64,000 nucleotides of DNA from Lachnospiraceae bacterium (GTDB lineage Bacteria; Bacillota; Clostridia; Lachnospirales; Lachnospiraceae), in contig JAAVZR010000027.1 of the NCBI GenBank assembly GCA_022791755.1, positions 18,565 to 82,564 on the forward strand, in the 5' to 3' direction. The translations under genes and the position numbers were made by a program. The notes below the pieces were generated by a model. That model worked only from the letters and a program-made list of their open reading frames with translations. It searched no databases and was not told the origin of the DNA. The stretch's first letter is position 1; the number at the start of each line of letters is the position of its first letter. Shown here in pieces: positions 8,311-16,927 of the stretch.

Positions 8311-8553
8311 AGAGGGAGGGGAGAGGAGAGGGACGCCCGGTTCCTGTGGGTATTCCCGGCCGGACGCGCTCTCGCTCCGTTACAAACGCAGCGGTACTAG
8401 GTTCGCGCGGCGCTGCCGCTCCCCGCTCACCAAGGACCGGCGTTTGTAAAGGGTCCGGCCGGGAATACCCACAGGAACCGGGCTGTTTTTCGCCTGCCCC
8501 CCATATCCTGCAAGGGGCAGCCTGCTGTGGGTCTGCGTGGGGTTAGTTGATGC
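8311..8553 (+). repeat. Dispersed palindromic element, copy 1
   Basis: About 240 bases closely similar to 33527-33770, the only other copy seen. The core is a perfect 30-base inverted repeat: 8336-8365 against 8453-8482. Inside it is a second stem, TTACAAACGC (8380-8389) with GCGTTTGTAA (8440-8449), and an apical stem GCAGCG (8388-8393) with CGCTGC (8411-8416). The outer right arm is followed by GCTGTTTTT. A further small hairpin CTGCCCC/GGGGCAG lies at 8494-8520. Loops and flanks are conserved between copies while stem sequences differ but remain paired. It lies between convergent genes (deacetylase and M56 peptidase). The short open frame at 8295-8546 is a by-product of the G+C-rich repeat. 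Confidence 0.8.
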
Positions 8554-8606
8554 TTATGGCGGGGGTTTTATGGCTTGGAGTGGGATTTATTATAAACGAT
8601 ATAACA

Positions 8607-10163
8607 TTAACTGATGCCGTCAGGTTTTGGTTCAGCAGTCCCAGGCACATCATTTCTGTGCGCCGCTATGAATGTGGAAACATTTTCCGTACGGATATCA
8701 ATTCTATCATCCGCCTCATTATTGACCTTCAGATAGATATACATGGGCGTCTCGCCCGGAACGCCGCCAATCAAAACCTCGAAGAGCTCGTCGATCTCGT
8801 AGCGCATGATGTACAGACCTGAGCCAATATCCTGCCCCTGATATCGCCCAAAATCGGACCAGGTAAGCGAGTCTCCTTTTTGTGACAGCATGACCACATC
8901 ATCAAGGGTCAATTTTCGGTTTTCAATCCTGTTATTCTTTACCTGTATCCAGCGTATATAGGCCCATTGACGTTTTTCAGAGTCCACCGTATTGAGATCA
9001 ATGGGCGTTGCGCACTCCTGATACGTGTAGAAATCTTCTGCTTCAGATGGGTGAATGAAATACTCGATGCCTTCAAGCCCTGTATTGTTTGCCTGTTCGC
9101 CCGTCAGTCTGCCGGCAGACTGGTAGCCATAGGGTAAGCTGGATACTGGCATATATGGGGCGACATAGGCATCGCCGTTCATGATCAAAGCCGGACGTTC
9201 TGTATTTGGGGAGTTTGGTTCTGTTTTTACCGGATTTGTCAAAAAACATATCGCCACGAAAACACAGGCGAGAACCGCAACGGATACAATCCGGAAGGTC
9301 GGCTTTTTGTAATTCAACACATTTTTTATTCTTTCTTTTACGCCAATTTCTCCAAAGGCCAGCGGGCAAATTGTTACCAGTCGCCGTTGGGTACTGCACT
9401 CCAGCAGGGCGGTGGAGTACTGCTTCTTTCCGTCCAAATCCATGTGCCGGATGACCTTTTCATCACAGGCCTGCTCAATGTCCCGGCACAGCAGTACATA
9501 GGCCGCCCAGCACAGTGGGTTAAACCAGTGAACCGCCAGAATCAGAAATCCCATGGGCTTCCACCAGTGGTCACGCCTTGTCAAATGTGCCTTTTCGTGT
9601 GCAATCACCGACTCCATGGCGCCCATGCCGGATGGCAGATAGATTTTGGGTCTGACCAATCCCAGGATAAACGGGGACTTCAAATGGTCGCACAGAAAGA
9701 TGTTTCCCTCATAGGGGATTTTTTCCGCAACGCTTCGGTGTACTTGTGCATAGCTGATCACAGCATATAACAGCATGGCGGCGACACCAATGAGCCAGAT
9801 TACCGAAGAAACGAGGATGAATACATAGAATGGGTTGGCACTATCGCCGGGGTTTGGCAGAAACGTCTCGCCGAGAATGGGATTGACCACATTGTTGACA
9901 GCGGGAATGCCGCTGCTGATGACGGGCGTTTCATACCGGATGTTATGGGCGTTGAAGGTTTCGGCGCTGGGGATCAGGCTCCATGCGCTCTCGAAGGAGA
10001 TAGGAACCACCAGCCGCAGAGCGACAATACCCCACAAAAGAACGCTCATCCCTTTCGGTGTCTTTTTCAACAAGAATCGAAGCAGCGCCACCGCCAGAAT
10101 CAGCCAGCTTGCGGCAATGCTCATGTTCAGAGTTTTCAGGAATATATCGCTCATATTATTCAC
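8607..10163 (-). CDS. BlaR1/MecR1-like M56 metallopeptidase sensor
   Basis: 518 aa. Several N-terminal membrane segments (about residues 12-32, 38-55, 110-130) surround a cytosolic zinc peptidase loop with HEKAH (HExxH, about residue 190) in AHEKAHLTRRDHWW; a further transmembrane segment (about 297-317) leads to an extracellular C-terminal domain of about 190 residues. That domain does not look like the penicillin-binding domain of BlaR1, so the signal may not be a beta-lactam. By family it is the membrane protease that, on sensing, inactivates the BlaI-type repressor encoded just upstream. The start codon overlaps the repressor gene by eight bases. No beta-lactamase or transporter target is adjacent. 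Confidence 0.85.
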   Translation of the reverse strand: MNNMSDIFLKTLNMSIAASWLILAVALLRFLLKKTPKGMSVLLWGIVALRLVVPISFESAWSLIPSAETFNAHNIRYETPVISSGIPAVNNVVNPILGETFLPNPGDSANPFYVFILVSSVIWLIGVAAMLLYAVISYAQVHRSVAEKIPYEGNIFLCDHLKSPFILGLVRPKIYLPSGMGAMESVIAHEKAHLTRRDHWWKPMGFLILAVHWFNPLCWAAYVLLCRDIEQACDEKVIRHMDLDGKKQYSTALLECSTQRRLVTICPLAFGEIGVKERIKNVLNYKKPTFRIVSVAVLACVFVAICFLTNPVKTEPNSPNTERPALIMNGDAYVAPYMPVSSLPYGYQSAGRLTGEQANNTGLEGIEYFIHPSEAEDFYTYQECATPIDLNTVDSEKRQWAYIRWIQVKNNRIENRKLTLDDVVMLSQKGDSLTWSDFGRYQGQDIGSGLYIMRYEIDELFEVLIGGVPGETPMYIYLKVNNEADDRIDIRTENVSTFIAAHRNDVPGTAEPKPDGIS

Positions 10164-10515
10164 CTGCCCTGTCGATCAGTTCACGAATCTCGGTAATTTC
10201 CTCGGCTGTCAGCTTCTTCTCACTGGTAAATGCGGCAAGAAAGGCGGGGAGCGAACCCGCAAAGGTCTCATCCACATACTTCTTGCTATGACGGGCATAG
10301 AACTCCTGCCGGGATACAAGAGAAGTTACTGTGCCGTTATTGTTTTGAAACAGGCCCTTGTCGCAGAGTCGGCGCAGTACCGTGTGTGTGGTTGTCCGTT
10401 TCCAGGTGAGTTTTGCCGCAGCCAGCTTTGTCAGTTCGGAGGATGTGACTGGCTCTCTCTCCCAGATGATGTCCGCAAAACGAGCTTCCACAACCCCTAA
10501 TTGTATTTCTGCCAT
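10156..10515 (-). CDS. blaI: BlaI/MecI/CopY-family repressor
   Basis: 119 aa, standard for the family. An N-terminal winged helix (about residues 5-75; EIQLGVVEARFADIIWE then VTSSELTKLAAAKLTWK) is followed by a C-terminal dimerisation segment containing the region normally cut by the partner peptidase (around SRQEFYARHSKKYVDE). ATG at 10515 is preceded by AGGAGG. It is co-transcribed with the M56 sensor and very probably represses its own promoter through the palindrome at 10540-10562. The effector and other targets are not visible here. Confidence 0.88.
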   Translation of the reverse strand: MAEIQLGVVEARFADIIWEREPVTSSELTKLAAAKLTWKRTTTHTVLRRLCDKGLFQNNNGTVTSLVSRQEFYARHSKKYVDETFAGSLPAFLAAFTSEKKLTAEEITEIRELIDRAGE

Positions 10516-10539
10516 AAGTATAACCTCCTGTCTATATAG

Positions 10540-10583
10540 TGTAGTCTCATATATAGACTACACAATGTAGACAAATTTGTCAA
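10540..10583 (-). promoter_or_regulatory. Operator/promoter of the blaI-M56 operon
   Basis: A perfect eight-base inverted repeat, TGTAGTCT (10540-10547) and AGACTACA (10555-10562) with a 7-base A+T spacer, resembles BlaI/MecI operators with TGTA...TACA ends; a further TGTAG half-site follows at 10566. On the minus strand TTGACA lies at 10583-10578, so the palindrome would cover the spacer and -10 region. The repressor assignment is inferred from position. Confidence 0.7.
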
Positions 10584-10684
10584 GAACCTTTTTAATAAAG
10601 AAAAAATCGTCAATCATGTTCTTGAAAAAATGGCTGTTTTTTCAGCTGTTCCACAGATGAACTATGGCAGACTATTTCGGATAA

Positions 10685-11233
10685 CCGTTTGCTTCAAATA
10701 CTCAGAGAGATGATATTATCGAAACGGTCAATTATTTTCAGGCCATTGACTTGTGTATCGATATGGCGCAAGAGCAGCTTACCGAGGATATCATCAAAGA
10801 ATTGCACCACATTTTGAAGCAAAGTACAAAGGCTTCCTGGCTTGCATGGTTTGCCGTTGGGGATCATAAGAAAAGAGCCAATATGGTCGGCGGCCGTGAA
10901 GCTGCGAAGCCGAAAGAGATTACTCCACGCATGAAGGTTCTGTTTTCTGAATATGAAGTCAAAGCTGCCGTCACGATTAATGATATCATTCGCTTCCATT
11001 ATGCGTTTGAACGCATTCATCCATTCCAGGATGACAACGGCAGAGTCGACAGGCTGATAGCATTAAAGGAGTGCCTGCGTTTCGGGCTTATTCCGTTTAT
11101 CATTGAGGATACCAAAAAACTGTATTATTACCAGGGACTCTCTGAATGGGAGAAGGGCTATCTGACAGACACCTGTCTGGATGGACAGGATACCTTCAGA
11201 AAACCAATGTCCATGTTCGATATCCAGTCATAA
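10685..11233 (+). pseudogene. Truncated Fic-family protein remnant
   Basis: The frame is open from 10685, just after a TAA at 10682, and already matches the middle of a Fic protein (SNTQRDDIIETVNYFQAID, then LTEDIIKELHHILK), so the N-terminal domain with the usual start is missing. A TTG at 10751 is the first possible initiator but lies inside this homology and has no convincing ribosome binding site. The Fic motif reads HPFQDDNGRVDR where the AMP-transferase consensus is HPFxDGNGRxxR: the Gly after the Asp is replaced by Asp, and a second Gly-to-Asp change follows. The rest to FDIQS looks complete. Fic enzymes transfer AMP from ATP to protein hydroxyls. Loss of the 5' end plus two motif changes points to a decayed gene. 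Confidence 0.7.
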
Positions 11234-11316
11234 AACCCTCTTTGGAGATTTCCCTGAGCGGTTGGCTGGAGGCCATAATTAGATAAGTCATTTTTCTTAC
11301 TCTTTTTTTAATCCTG

Positions 11317-11346
11317 TTTACAAGATTGAACACTCTGTGGTATCAT
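11317..11346 (+). promoter_or_regulatory. Promoter of the LCP gene
   Basis: TTTACA at 11317-11322, 18-base spacer, TATCAT at 11341-11346 with a TG upstream (TGTGGTATCAT). Start of transcription would be near 11353, leaving a leader of about 68 bases before ATG 11421. Confidence 0.5.
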
Positions 11347-11420
11347 GGGACAAAACATGAAAACAGACAGGCAGAAGGCGGCGCTTGCCTTTTGCGATCA
11401 GATATCAGAGAGGTTAGATT

Positions 11421-12983
11421 ATGGACAGAGAGATGGACCAGGAATTGGAGTTGCAGATCGGACAGGGTCTGGAGCAGTTTTTGGAGAGAGAGATGGATGG
11501 GCTTGCCGAAGCAGGAGCGATCCCGGGCTGGCAGGCGCCTCAGCGTGAGACGAAGGGACCGGAGCAGGGAGAGGGGCTACAAAGGCCGGAGACCGGAGCG
11601 GGAAGACAGAGGCCGGATCCGGAAGCAAGGATGCAAAAACCGGAATCGGGGGGGAGAGCGCAGGAGCCGCAGCCGGGAAAGAGGATACCGAGGCAGGAGT
11701 CGGTGGAGAAAGGGCGGCATGAGATCAGAACCGATATGCTGCCGCCGTCTTCCCGGAGACGTACCGTGCAGGCGAATATGGCAGGCAGGGAGAGCGCCGC
11801 TCGGGAGCCGTCCTCCCGGAAGCCGTCCCCGCAGAAGGCTGCCGTGCAGTCAGGCTCCGTGAAGAGGGCGGCCCGCCCTGCCGGTAAGGAAGAGACAGCT
11901 CTCCGACAGAAGGCGAAGAAGCGGTATGAGGAGGAGGACGAGGATATCCGCCGCAGGAGTTCCTGGGAGGAGGATGAAGATTACGAAGAAGAGGAGGAGT
12001 ATGAGGAGGAGAAGCCGAAGCGGCCCCGTCGCAGAAAGCGCAGAAGATCCCGCCTCAGACGTCTTTTGGTTTTTTTGCTGATCGTGGCTCTTCTGGTCGT
12101 GGGCCTGTGGCACTGGGCGGTGGGTAAGGTCTATGGAAAGATGAATTACAGTCCGGTCGAATCCCTGACGAATGAACCCATGAAGGAGGATGGGGTGATT
12201 AATATTCTCCTGATTGGCAATGATTCCCGTTCCCAGGGGGAGGATGGGCGTTCCGACGCGATGATTCTTCTGTCCATCAGCAGCAGGACAAAGACCATAC
12301 ATATAATGTCTCTTCTCAGAGATATGTATGTGGATATCCCGGGCAGAGAGGGGAACCGCCTGAATGCGGCCTATGCTTTCGGAGGCCCGGAGCTTCTGAT
12401 GGAGACGCTAAAGCAGAATCTGGATCTGGAGGTCAATCGCTACATCCAGGTGAATTTTCAGGCTTTTGCCAATCTGGTGGACGCTGTGGGGGGAGTGGAT
12501 CTGGAACTGAGCAATGATGAGGTGGGGTATGTGAACGGGTATCTCACCGAGTACAATAATCTGGAGGGAAGGCCGGAGGGAACCGATTATCTGGACAGCG
12601 CTGCCAGCGGTATGCTGCATCTGAACGGACCTCAGGCGCTGGCCTATTGCCGGATCCGCTATATCGGGAGCGATTTCGGACGTACCGAACGGCAGCGCAA
12701 GGTGCTTTCTGAAGTGATGCGCAGAGCGCCCAAGGCCCTTTTGACGAATCCGTTTACCTTCATCAATAATCTGCTGCCGAACCTGACCACCAACCTGACC
12801 GAGGCGGAGTGCCGGCAGCTGAGCCTGCAGATTTTCCGTCTGGCCGGCTACGAGACGGTTTCCAGCAGCATACCGGTTCCCGGCAGCTATTCCAATGCAA
12901 GTATCGGAGGGAAATCGGTGCTGGAGGTGGACTTTGAGGTCAATAAAGCGTTCATCCGCCAAAACATCTACGGAGAAGAATAA
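11421..12983 (+). CDS. LytR-CpsA-Psr (LCP) family cell-wall glycopolymer ligase
   Basis: 520 aa. It has an unusually long cytoplasmic N-terminus (about residues 1-212) of low complexity: Glu/Arg/Pro/Gln-rich stretches, an acidic block (EEEDEDIRRRSSWEEDED) and a strongly basic block (RPRRRKRRRSRLRRL) right before the single membrane helix (about 213-232). The LCP domain outside the membrane carries NDSRSQGEDGRSDAMILLSI and LLRDMYVDIPG, and the Arg-rich end YCRIRYIGSDFGRTERQR, the residues that bind the polyprenyl pyrophosphate. LCP enzymes transfer teichoic-acid-like or capsular polymers from lipid carrier to peptidoglycan. Start ATG 11421 follows GAGAGGTTAG. The gene stands alone between its own promoter and enolase. 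Confidence 0.9.
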   Translation: MDREMDQELELQIGQGLEQFLEREMDGLAEAGAIPGWQAPQRETKGPEQGEGLQRPETGAGRQRPDPEARMQKPESGGRAQEPQPGKRIPRQESVEKGRHEIRTDMLPPSSRRRTVQANMAGRESAAREPSSRKPSPQKAAVQSGSVKRAARPAGKEETALRQKAKKRYEEEDEDIRRRSSWEEDEDYEEEEEYEEEKPKRPRRRKRRRSRLRRLLVFLLIVALLVVGLWHWAVGKVYGKMNYSPVESLTNEPMKEDGVINILLIGNDSRSQGEDGRSDAMILLSISSRTKTIHIMSLLRDMYVDIPGREGNRLNAAYAFGGPELLMETLKQNLDLEVNRYIQVNFQAFANLVDAVGGVDLELSNDEVGYVNGYLTEYNNLEGRPEGTDYLDSAASGMLHLNGPQALAYCRIRYIGSDFGRTERQRKVLSEVMRRAPKALLTNPFTFINNLLPNLTTNLTEAECRQLSLQIFRLAGYETVSSSIPVPGSYSNASIGGKSVLEVDFEVNKAFIRQNIYGEE

Positions 12984-13032
12984 AAATTGCCATTTCTGAC
13001 CATACTGCCCCTGGAAGGCTTCTGGCGGATAG

Positions 13033-14373
<1,341 letters not shown>

Positions 14374-14382
14374 AAATTTTGG

Positions 14383-14411
14383 TTGAAATCCCTTTTGAAA
14401 TATGCTATGCT
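14383..14411 (+). promoter_or_regulatory. Promoter of secG
   Basis: TTGAAA at 14383-14388, 17-base spacer, TATGCT at 14406-14411, directly after the enolase stop codon. Confidence 0.6.
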
Positions 14412-14440
14412 TATCCTGTTTGACTATAGGAGGTATAGAG

Positions 14441-14686
14441 ATGACAGCTTTAAAAATTGGGCTTACCATAGTATTCGTTCTGGTATCCATAGCGGTAGTT
14501 GGCATTGTATTGATTCAGGATGGCGAGTCCGGCGGTCTGTCCGGCTCCATCAGCGGCGGCGGTGAGACTTTCTGGAATAAGAATAAGAATCGTTCTGCGG
14601 AAGGAAAGATTGAGAAGGTGACGAAATACCTGGTGGTTGCATTCATGGTATTGTCCCTGCTGTTGAATCTCCCTGTTTTCGGCTGA
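14441..14686 (+). CDS. secG: Preprotein translocase subunit SecG
   Basis: 81 aa from ATG 14441, which follows AGGAGGT; longer in-frame extensions run into the promoter. Two transmembrane helices (about residues 4-23 and 58-78) flank a Gly/Ser-rich loop (GESGGLSGSISGGGETFW), the hallmark of SecG. It joins SecY and SecE in the membrane channel and assists SecA-driven export. In many clostridia secG is followed by rnr (RNase R) and smpB; here rnr is absent, and a large terminator separates secG from smpB. Confidence 0.93.
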   Translation: MTALKIGLTIVFVLVSIAVVGIVLIQDGESGGLSGSISGGGETFWNKNKNRSAEGKIEKVTKYLVVAFMVLSLLLNLPVFG

Positions 14687-14697
14687 TTACGAAAAGT

Positions 14698-14771
14698 AAC
14701 AGGGTTCATTGCTTTGCCGGGAGGAGGGCATCCGGTCTTCCGTCAGAGCAATGAACCCTGTTTTCTTTTTT
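14698..14771 (+). terminator. Long-stem terminator after secG
   Basis: Sixteen perfect pairs: AACAGGGTTCATTGCT (14698-14713) with AGCAATGAACCCTGTT (14747-14762), followed by TTCTTTTTT. The 33-base loop is G-rich. Strong intrinsic terminator. Confidence 0.9.
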
Positions 14772-14875
14772 GCGTCTCAGGAACAGGCACGGTGCGCCGG
14801 CGTGCGGGGCGGGAGATCTCAGTGCCGTGGGAGATCAAAAATGGATTGGATAAGATGGGGTAAAGGAGGAAGAGG

Positions 14876-15343
14876 ATGGCTAAGAAGGAAGGAATCAAGC
14901 TGATAGCCAATAACAAAAAAGCCTATTACGATTATTTCATTGAGGATACCTATGAGGCCGGTATCGCTTTGGCCGGTACGGAGGTGAAATCTCTGCGCAT
15001 GGGCAAGTGCAGCCTGAAAGAATCCTTTATACGGATTGACCGGGGGGAGCTTTTTGTATACAATATGCATATAAGCCCTTATGAGAAGGGAAATATCTTT
15101 AACAAAGATCCGCTGCGTGTGCGAAAGCTTCTGGTACACCGCTATGAGATCAATAAGATGTCTGCCAAGGTGGCAGAGAAAGGTTTTACGCTGGTGCCGC
15201 TGCGGGTGTATTTTAAGGACAGTCTGGTAAAGGTGGAGATCGGGCTGGCGCGGGGTAAAAAGCTCTATGATAAGAGAGAGACGATCGCGAAAAAGGATCA
15301 GAAGCGAGAGGCAGAGAGAGAGCTGCGAGCCCGAAACGGATGA
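14876..15343 (+). CDS. smpB: SsrA-binding protein SmpB
   Basis: 155 aa, standard. The beta-barrel begins [22 protein letters not shown] and includes [18 protein letters not shown]; the basic C-terminal tail [19 protein letters not shown] enters the ribosomal A site and mRNA channel. SmpB binds tmRNA and delivers it to stalled ribosomes for trans-translation. The RNA partner, ssrA, is 1 kb downstream with only a ROK kinase gene between. Start ATG has AAAGGAGG upstream. Confidence 0.97.
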   Translation: MAKKEGIKLIANNKKAYYDYFIEDTYEAGIALAGTEVKSLRMGKCSLKESFIRIDRGELFVYNMHISPYEKGNIFNKDPLRVRKLLVHRYEINKMSAKVAEKGFTLVPLRVYFKDSLVKVEIGLARGKKLYDKRETIAKKDQKREAERELRARNG

Positions 15344-15390
15344 AATCAACGGGGATATATGGGGAACGGATTAGCAGGAGGAGATAGGAC

Positions 15391-16281
15391 ATGAGACTGG
15401 GAGCGCTGGAGGCGAGAGGCAGTAAGATGATCTGTGCCGTAGGTACGCAGGACGGTGCGATCGAAAAGAAGCAGATCATCCCGACCAGGGGGCCAGGGGA
15501 GACGATGGACGAGGTCATTGGCTTTTTTGCGGACAGCCGTATCGAAGCTTTGGGGATTGCCAGCTTTGGGCCGGTAGACGTACATAAAAGTTCAGCCACC
15601 TATGGCTATATACTGGACACGCCGAAGGAGGGCTGGCGGCATTTTGATTTGCTGGGGACGGTCCGCAGTGCCCTCTGTGTGCCGGTGGAGCTGGAGACCG
15701 ATATGAACGGCGCCTGTCTGGGGGAGATGACTTTTGGAATCGCCAAAGGCCTGGACAGCGTGGTCTATGTGAGCATCGGCACCGGTATCGGCGCCGGGGT
15801 GGCGGTGAACGGGCTTTTACTCCATGGTATGCTCCATCCTGAGGCGGGGCACATGCTCTTACGGCGCCACCCCAGGGACGGCTATGAGGGCATCTGTCCT
15901 TTTCACGCCACCTGTTTTGAGGGGCTGGCTTCCGGCCCGGCCATCGCTGAGCGCTGGGGCCGTCCGGCGGAAACGCTGATAGGAGACAATAAGGTGTGGG
16001 AGATGGAGAGCCATTATATCGCCCAGGCCATGGTAAATCTGATCCTTGTTATGTCTCCCCGCATTATCATCCTGGGAGGAGGCGTGATGAAGCAGGAGGA
16101 GCTCTTTCCGATGATACGCAAACGGGTGAAGAAGATCCTGAATGAGTATCTGAATACGGCAGAGATGATGGATATGGATCACTATATCGTGCCGGCCAGC
16201 CTCCAGGGCGACCAGGGCATTTTGGGATGCATCGAGCTGGCCAGAAGAGCGCTTATGCAAAAAAATCCGGTTGACAGATAA
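15391..16281 (+). CDS. ROK-family sugar kinase, probable fructokinase
   Basis: 296 aa. ROK fold: N-terminal phosphate loop region (LEARGSKMICAVG), catalytic region with ASFGPVDV and the DMNGACLGE block whose Asp activates the sugar hydroxyl, YVSIGTGIGAG for ATP binding, and a zinc site HMLLRRH then CPFHATCFEGLASGPA. The short form with this zinc motif matches the bacterial fructokinase branch (ScrK/YdhR type) rather than glucokinase. It would phosphorylate fructose with ATP. Spaced 47 bases after smpB; the end of the gene overlaps the -35 box of the ssrA promoter. Confidence 0.85.
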   Translation: MRLGALEARGSKMICAVGTQDGAIEKKQIIPTRGPGETMDEVIGFFADSRIEALGIASFGPVDVHKSSATYGYILDTPKEGWRHFDLLGTVRSALCVPVELETDMNGACLGEMTFGIAKGLDSVVYVSIGTGIGAGVAVNGLLLHGMLHPEAGHMLLRRHPRDGYEGICPFHATCFEGLASGPAIAERWGRPAETLIGDNKVWEMESHYIAQAMVNLILVMSPRIIILGGGVMKQEELFPMIRKRVKKILNEYLNTAEMMDMDHYIVPASLQGDQGILGCIELARRALMQKNPVDR

Positions 16282-16299
16282 CCGGGAGGTGAATATAAT
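16271..16299 (+). promoter_or_regulatory. Consensus promoter of ssrA
   Basis: TTGACA (16271-16276), 17-base spacer, TATAAT (16294-16299): a perfect sigma-70/sigma-A match, as expected for a highly expressed stable RNA. The -35 box lies in the last codons of the ROK gene. Confidence 0.88.
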
Positions 16300-16333
16300 A
16301 AGAGTGTGAAGACGAAAGATCTCAGCGTACTCC

Positions 16334-16676
16334 GGGCTTGTACCGGTTTCGACGGGGGTTCGGAAGTCAGAGCAGCCATCTGCGGACCGTGACCGCATAC
16401 CAAAACGGACCTAAATATAAACGCTGAAGATAATTTAGCAATCGCCGCTTAATGCGGCTGTCTGCCTCAGGTTGCTCACAGCCTGAGTGTCAGGCATCAT
16501 GAATTGTGAGGCACTTTTCTCCTTAAGCTTTGCGGGAGCAAAAGAATCCATGAAGCTACTGAATCCATAAGCCTGTCTTTCGGCGTATGGAGGAGGGAAT
16601 GTTCGTAGAGAGACTGTGATGGGAGAAGCTTTGATGAAAGGGCTTTCGGACGCGGGTTCGACTCCCGCCAGGTCCA
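16334..16676 (+). ncRNA. ssrA: Transfer-messenger RNA (tmRNA)
   Basis: The 5' end GGGCTTGTACCGGTTTCGACGG and the 3' end GCGGGTTCGACTCCCGCCAGGTCCA form the tRNA-like domain; the acceptor stem GGGCTTG pairs with CAGGTCC with G-T wobbles, and CCA is not encoded. The tag reading frame near 16420-16452 gives NAEDNLAIAA followed by TAA, ending in the Ala-Ala recognised by ClpXP-type proteases; the exact resume codon is not certain. The rest holds the pseudoknots. It rescues stalled ribosomes with SmpB, encoded 1 kb upstream. Confidence 0.95.
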
Positions 16677-16680
16677 TAGA

Positions 16681-16700
16681 AAAAGGGGCTGTGAAAAAAG
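16681..16700 (+). repeat. Left arm of a 20-bp inverted repeat bracketing the PTS region
   Basis: These 20 bases (AAAAAGGGGCTGTGAAAAAA) are the exact reverse complement of 22841-22860. GGGGCTGTGAAAAAA resembles the terminal inverted repeat of IS1182-like elements, and a transposase remnant lies beside the right arm. It sits five bases after the tmRNA 3' end. Confidence 0.7.
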
Positions 16701-16710
16701 TCCTTTAACA

Positions 16711-16759
16711 GAAAAGAACACTTTCAGGAATAAAACCGGGAGGTGTTCTTTTCTTTTTA
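16711..16759 (+). terminator. Probable terminator behind ssrA
   Basis: AGAAAAGAACAC (16711-16722) pairs perfectly with GTGTTCTTTTCT (16743-16754), 20-base loop, then TTTTAG. It may end the tmRNA transcript or belong to the insertion-sequence end. The following bases to 16927 show no gene. Confidence 0.6.
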
Positions 16760-16927
16760 GTATCATTTATCTGCTATGTCTAAAATTATAGAAACTCAGG
16801 GTAGATGCCGCTTGACATCTTCCCTGCAATCCAGCACAATAAAGGTACCATAAACAAGTCAGATGCATGGCTGATATTTCTGGGCATAGACGACCAGGGA
16901 ACAATCTGACAGTCTGAGGAGGCCACG

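Noticed and set aside
8295..8546. Short ORF (83 residues) just after the deacetylase gene
   Set aside because: It lies within the palindromic element, is not preserved in copy 2, and has no credible start.
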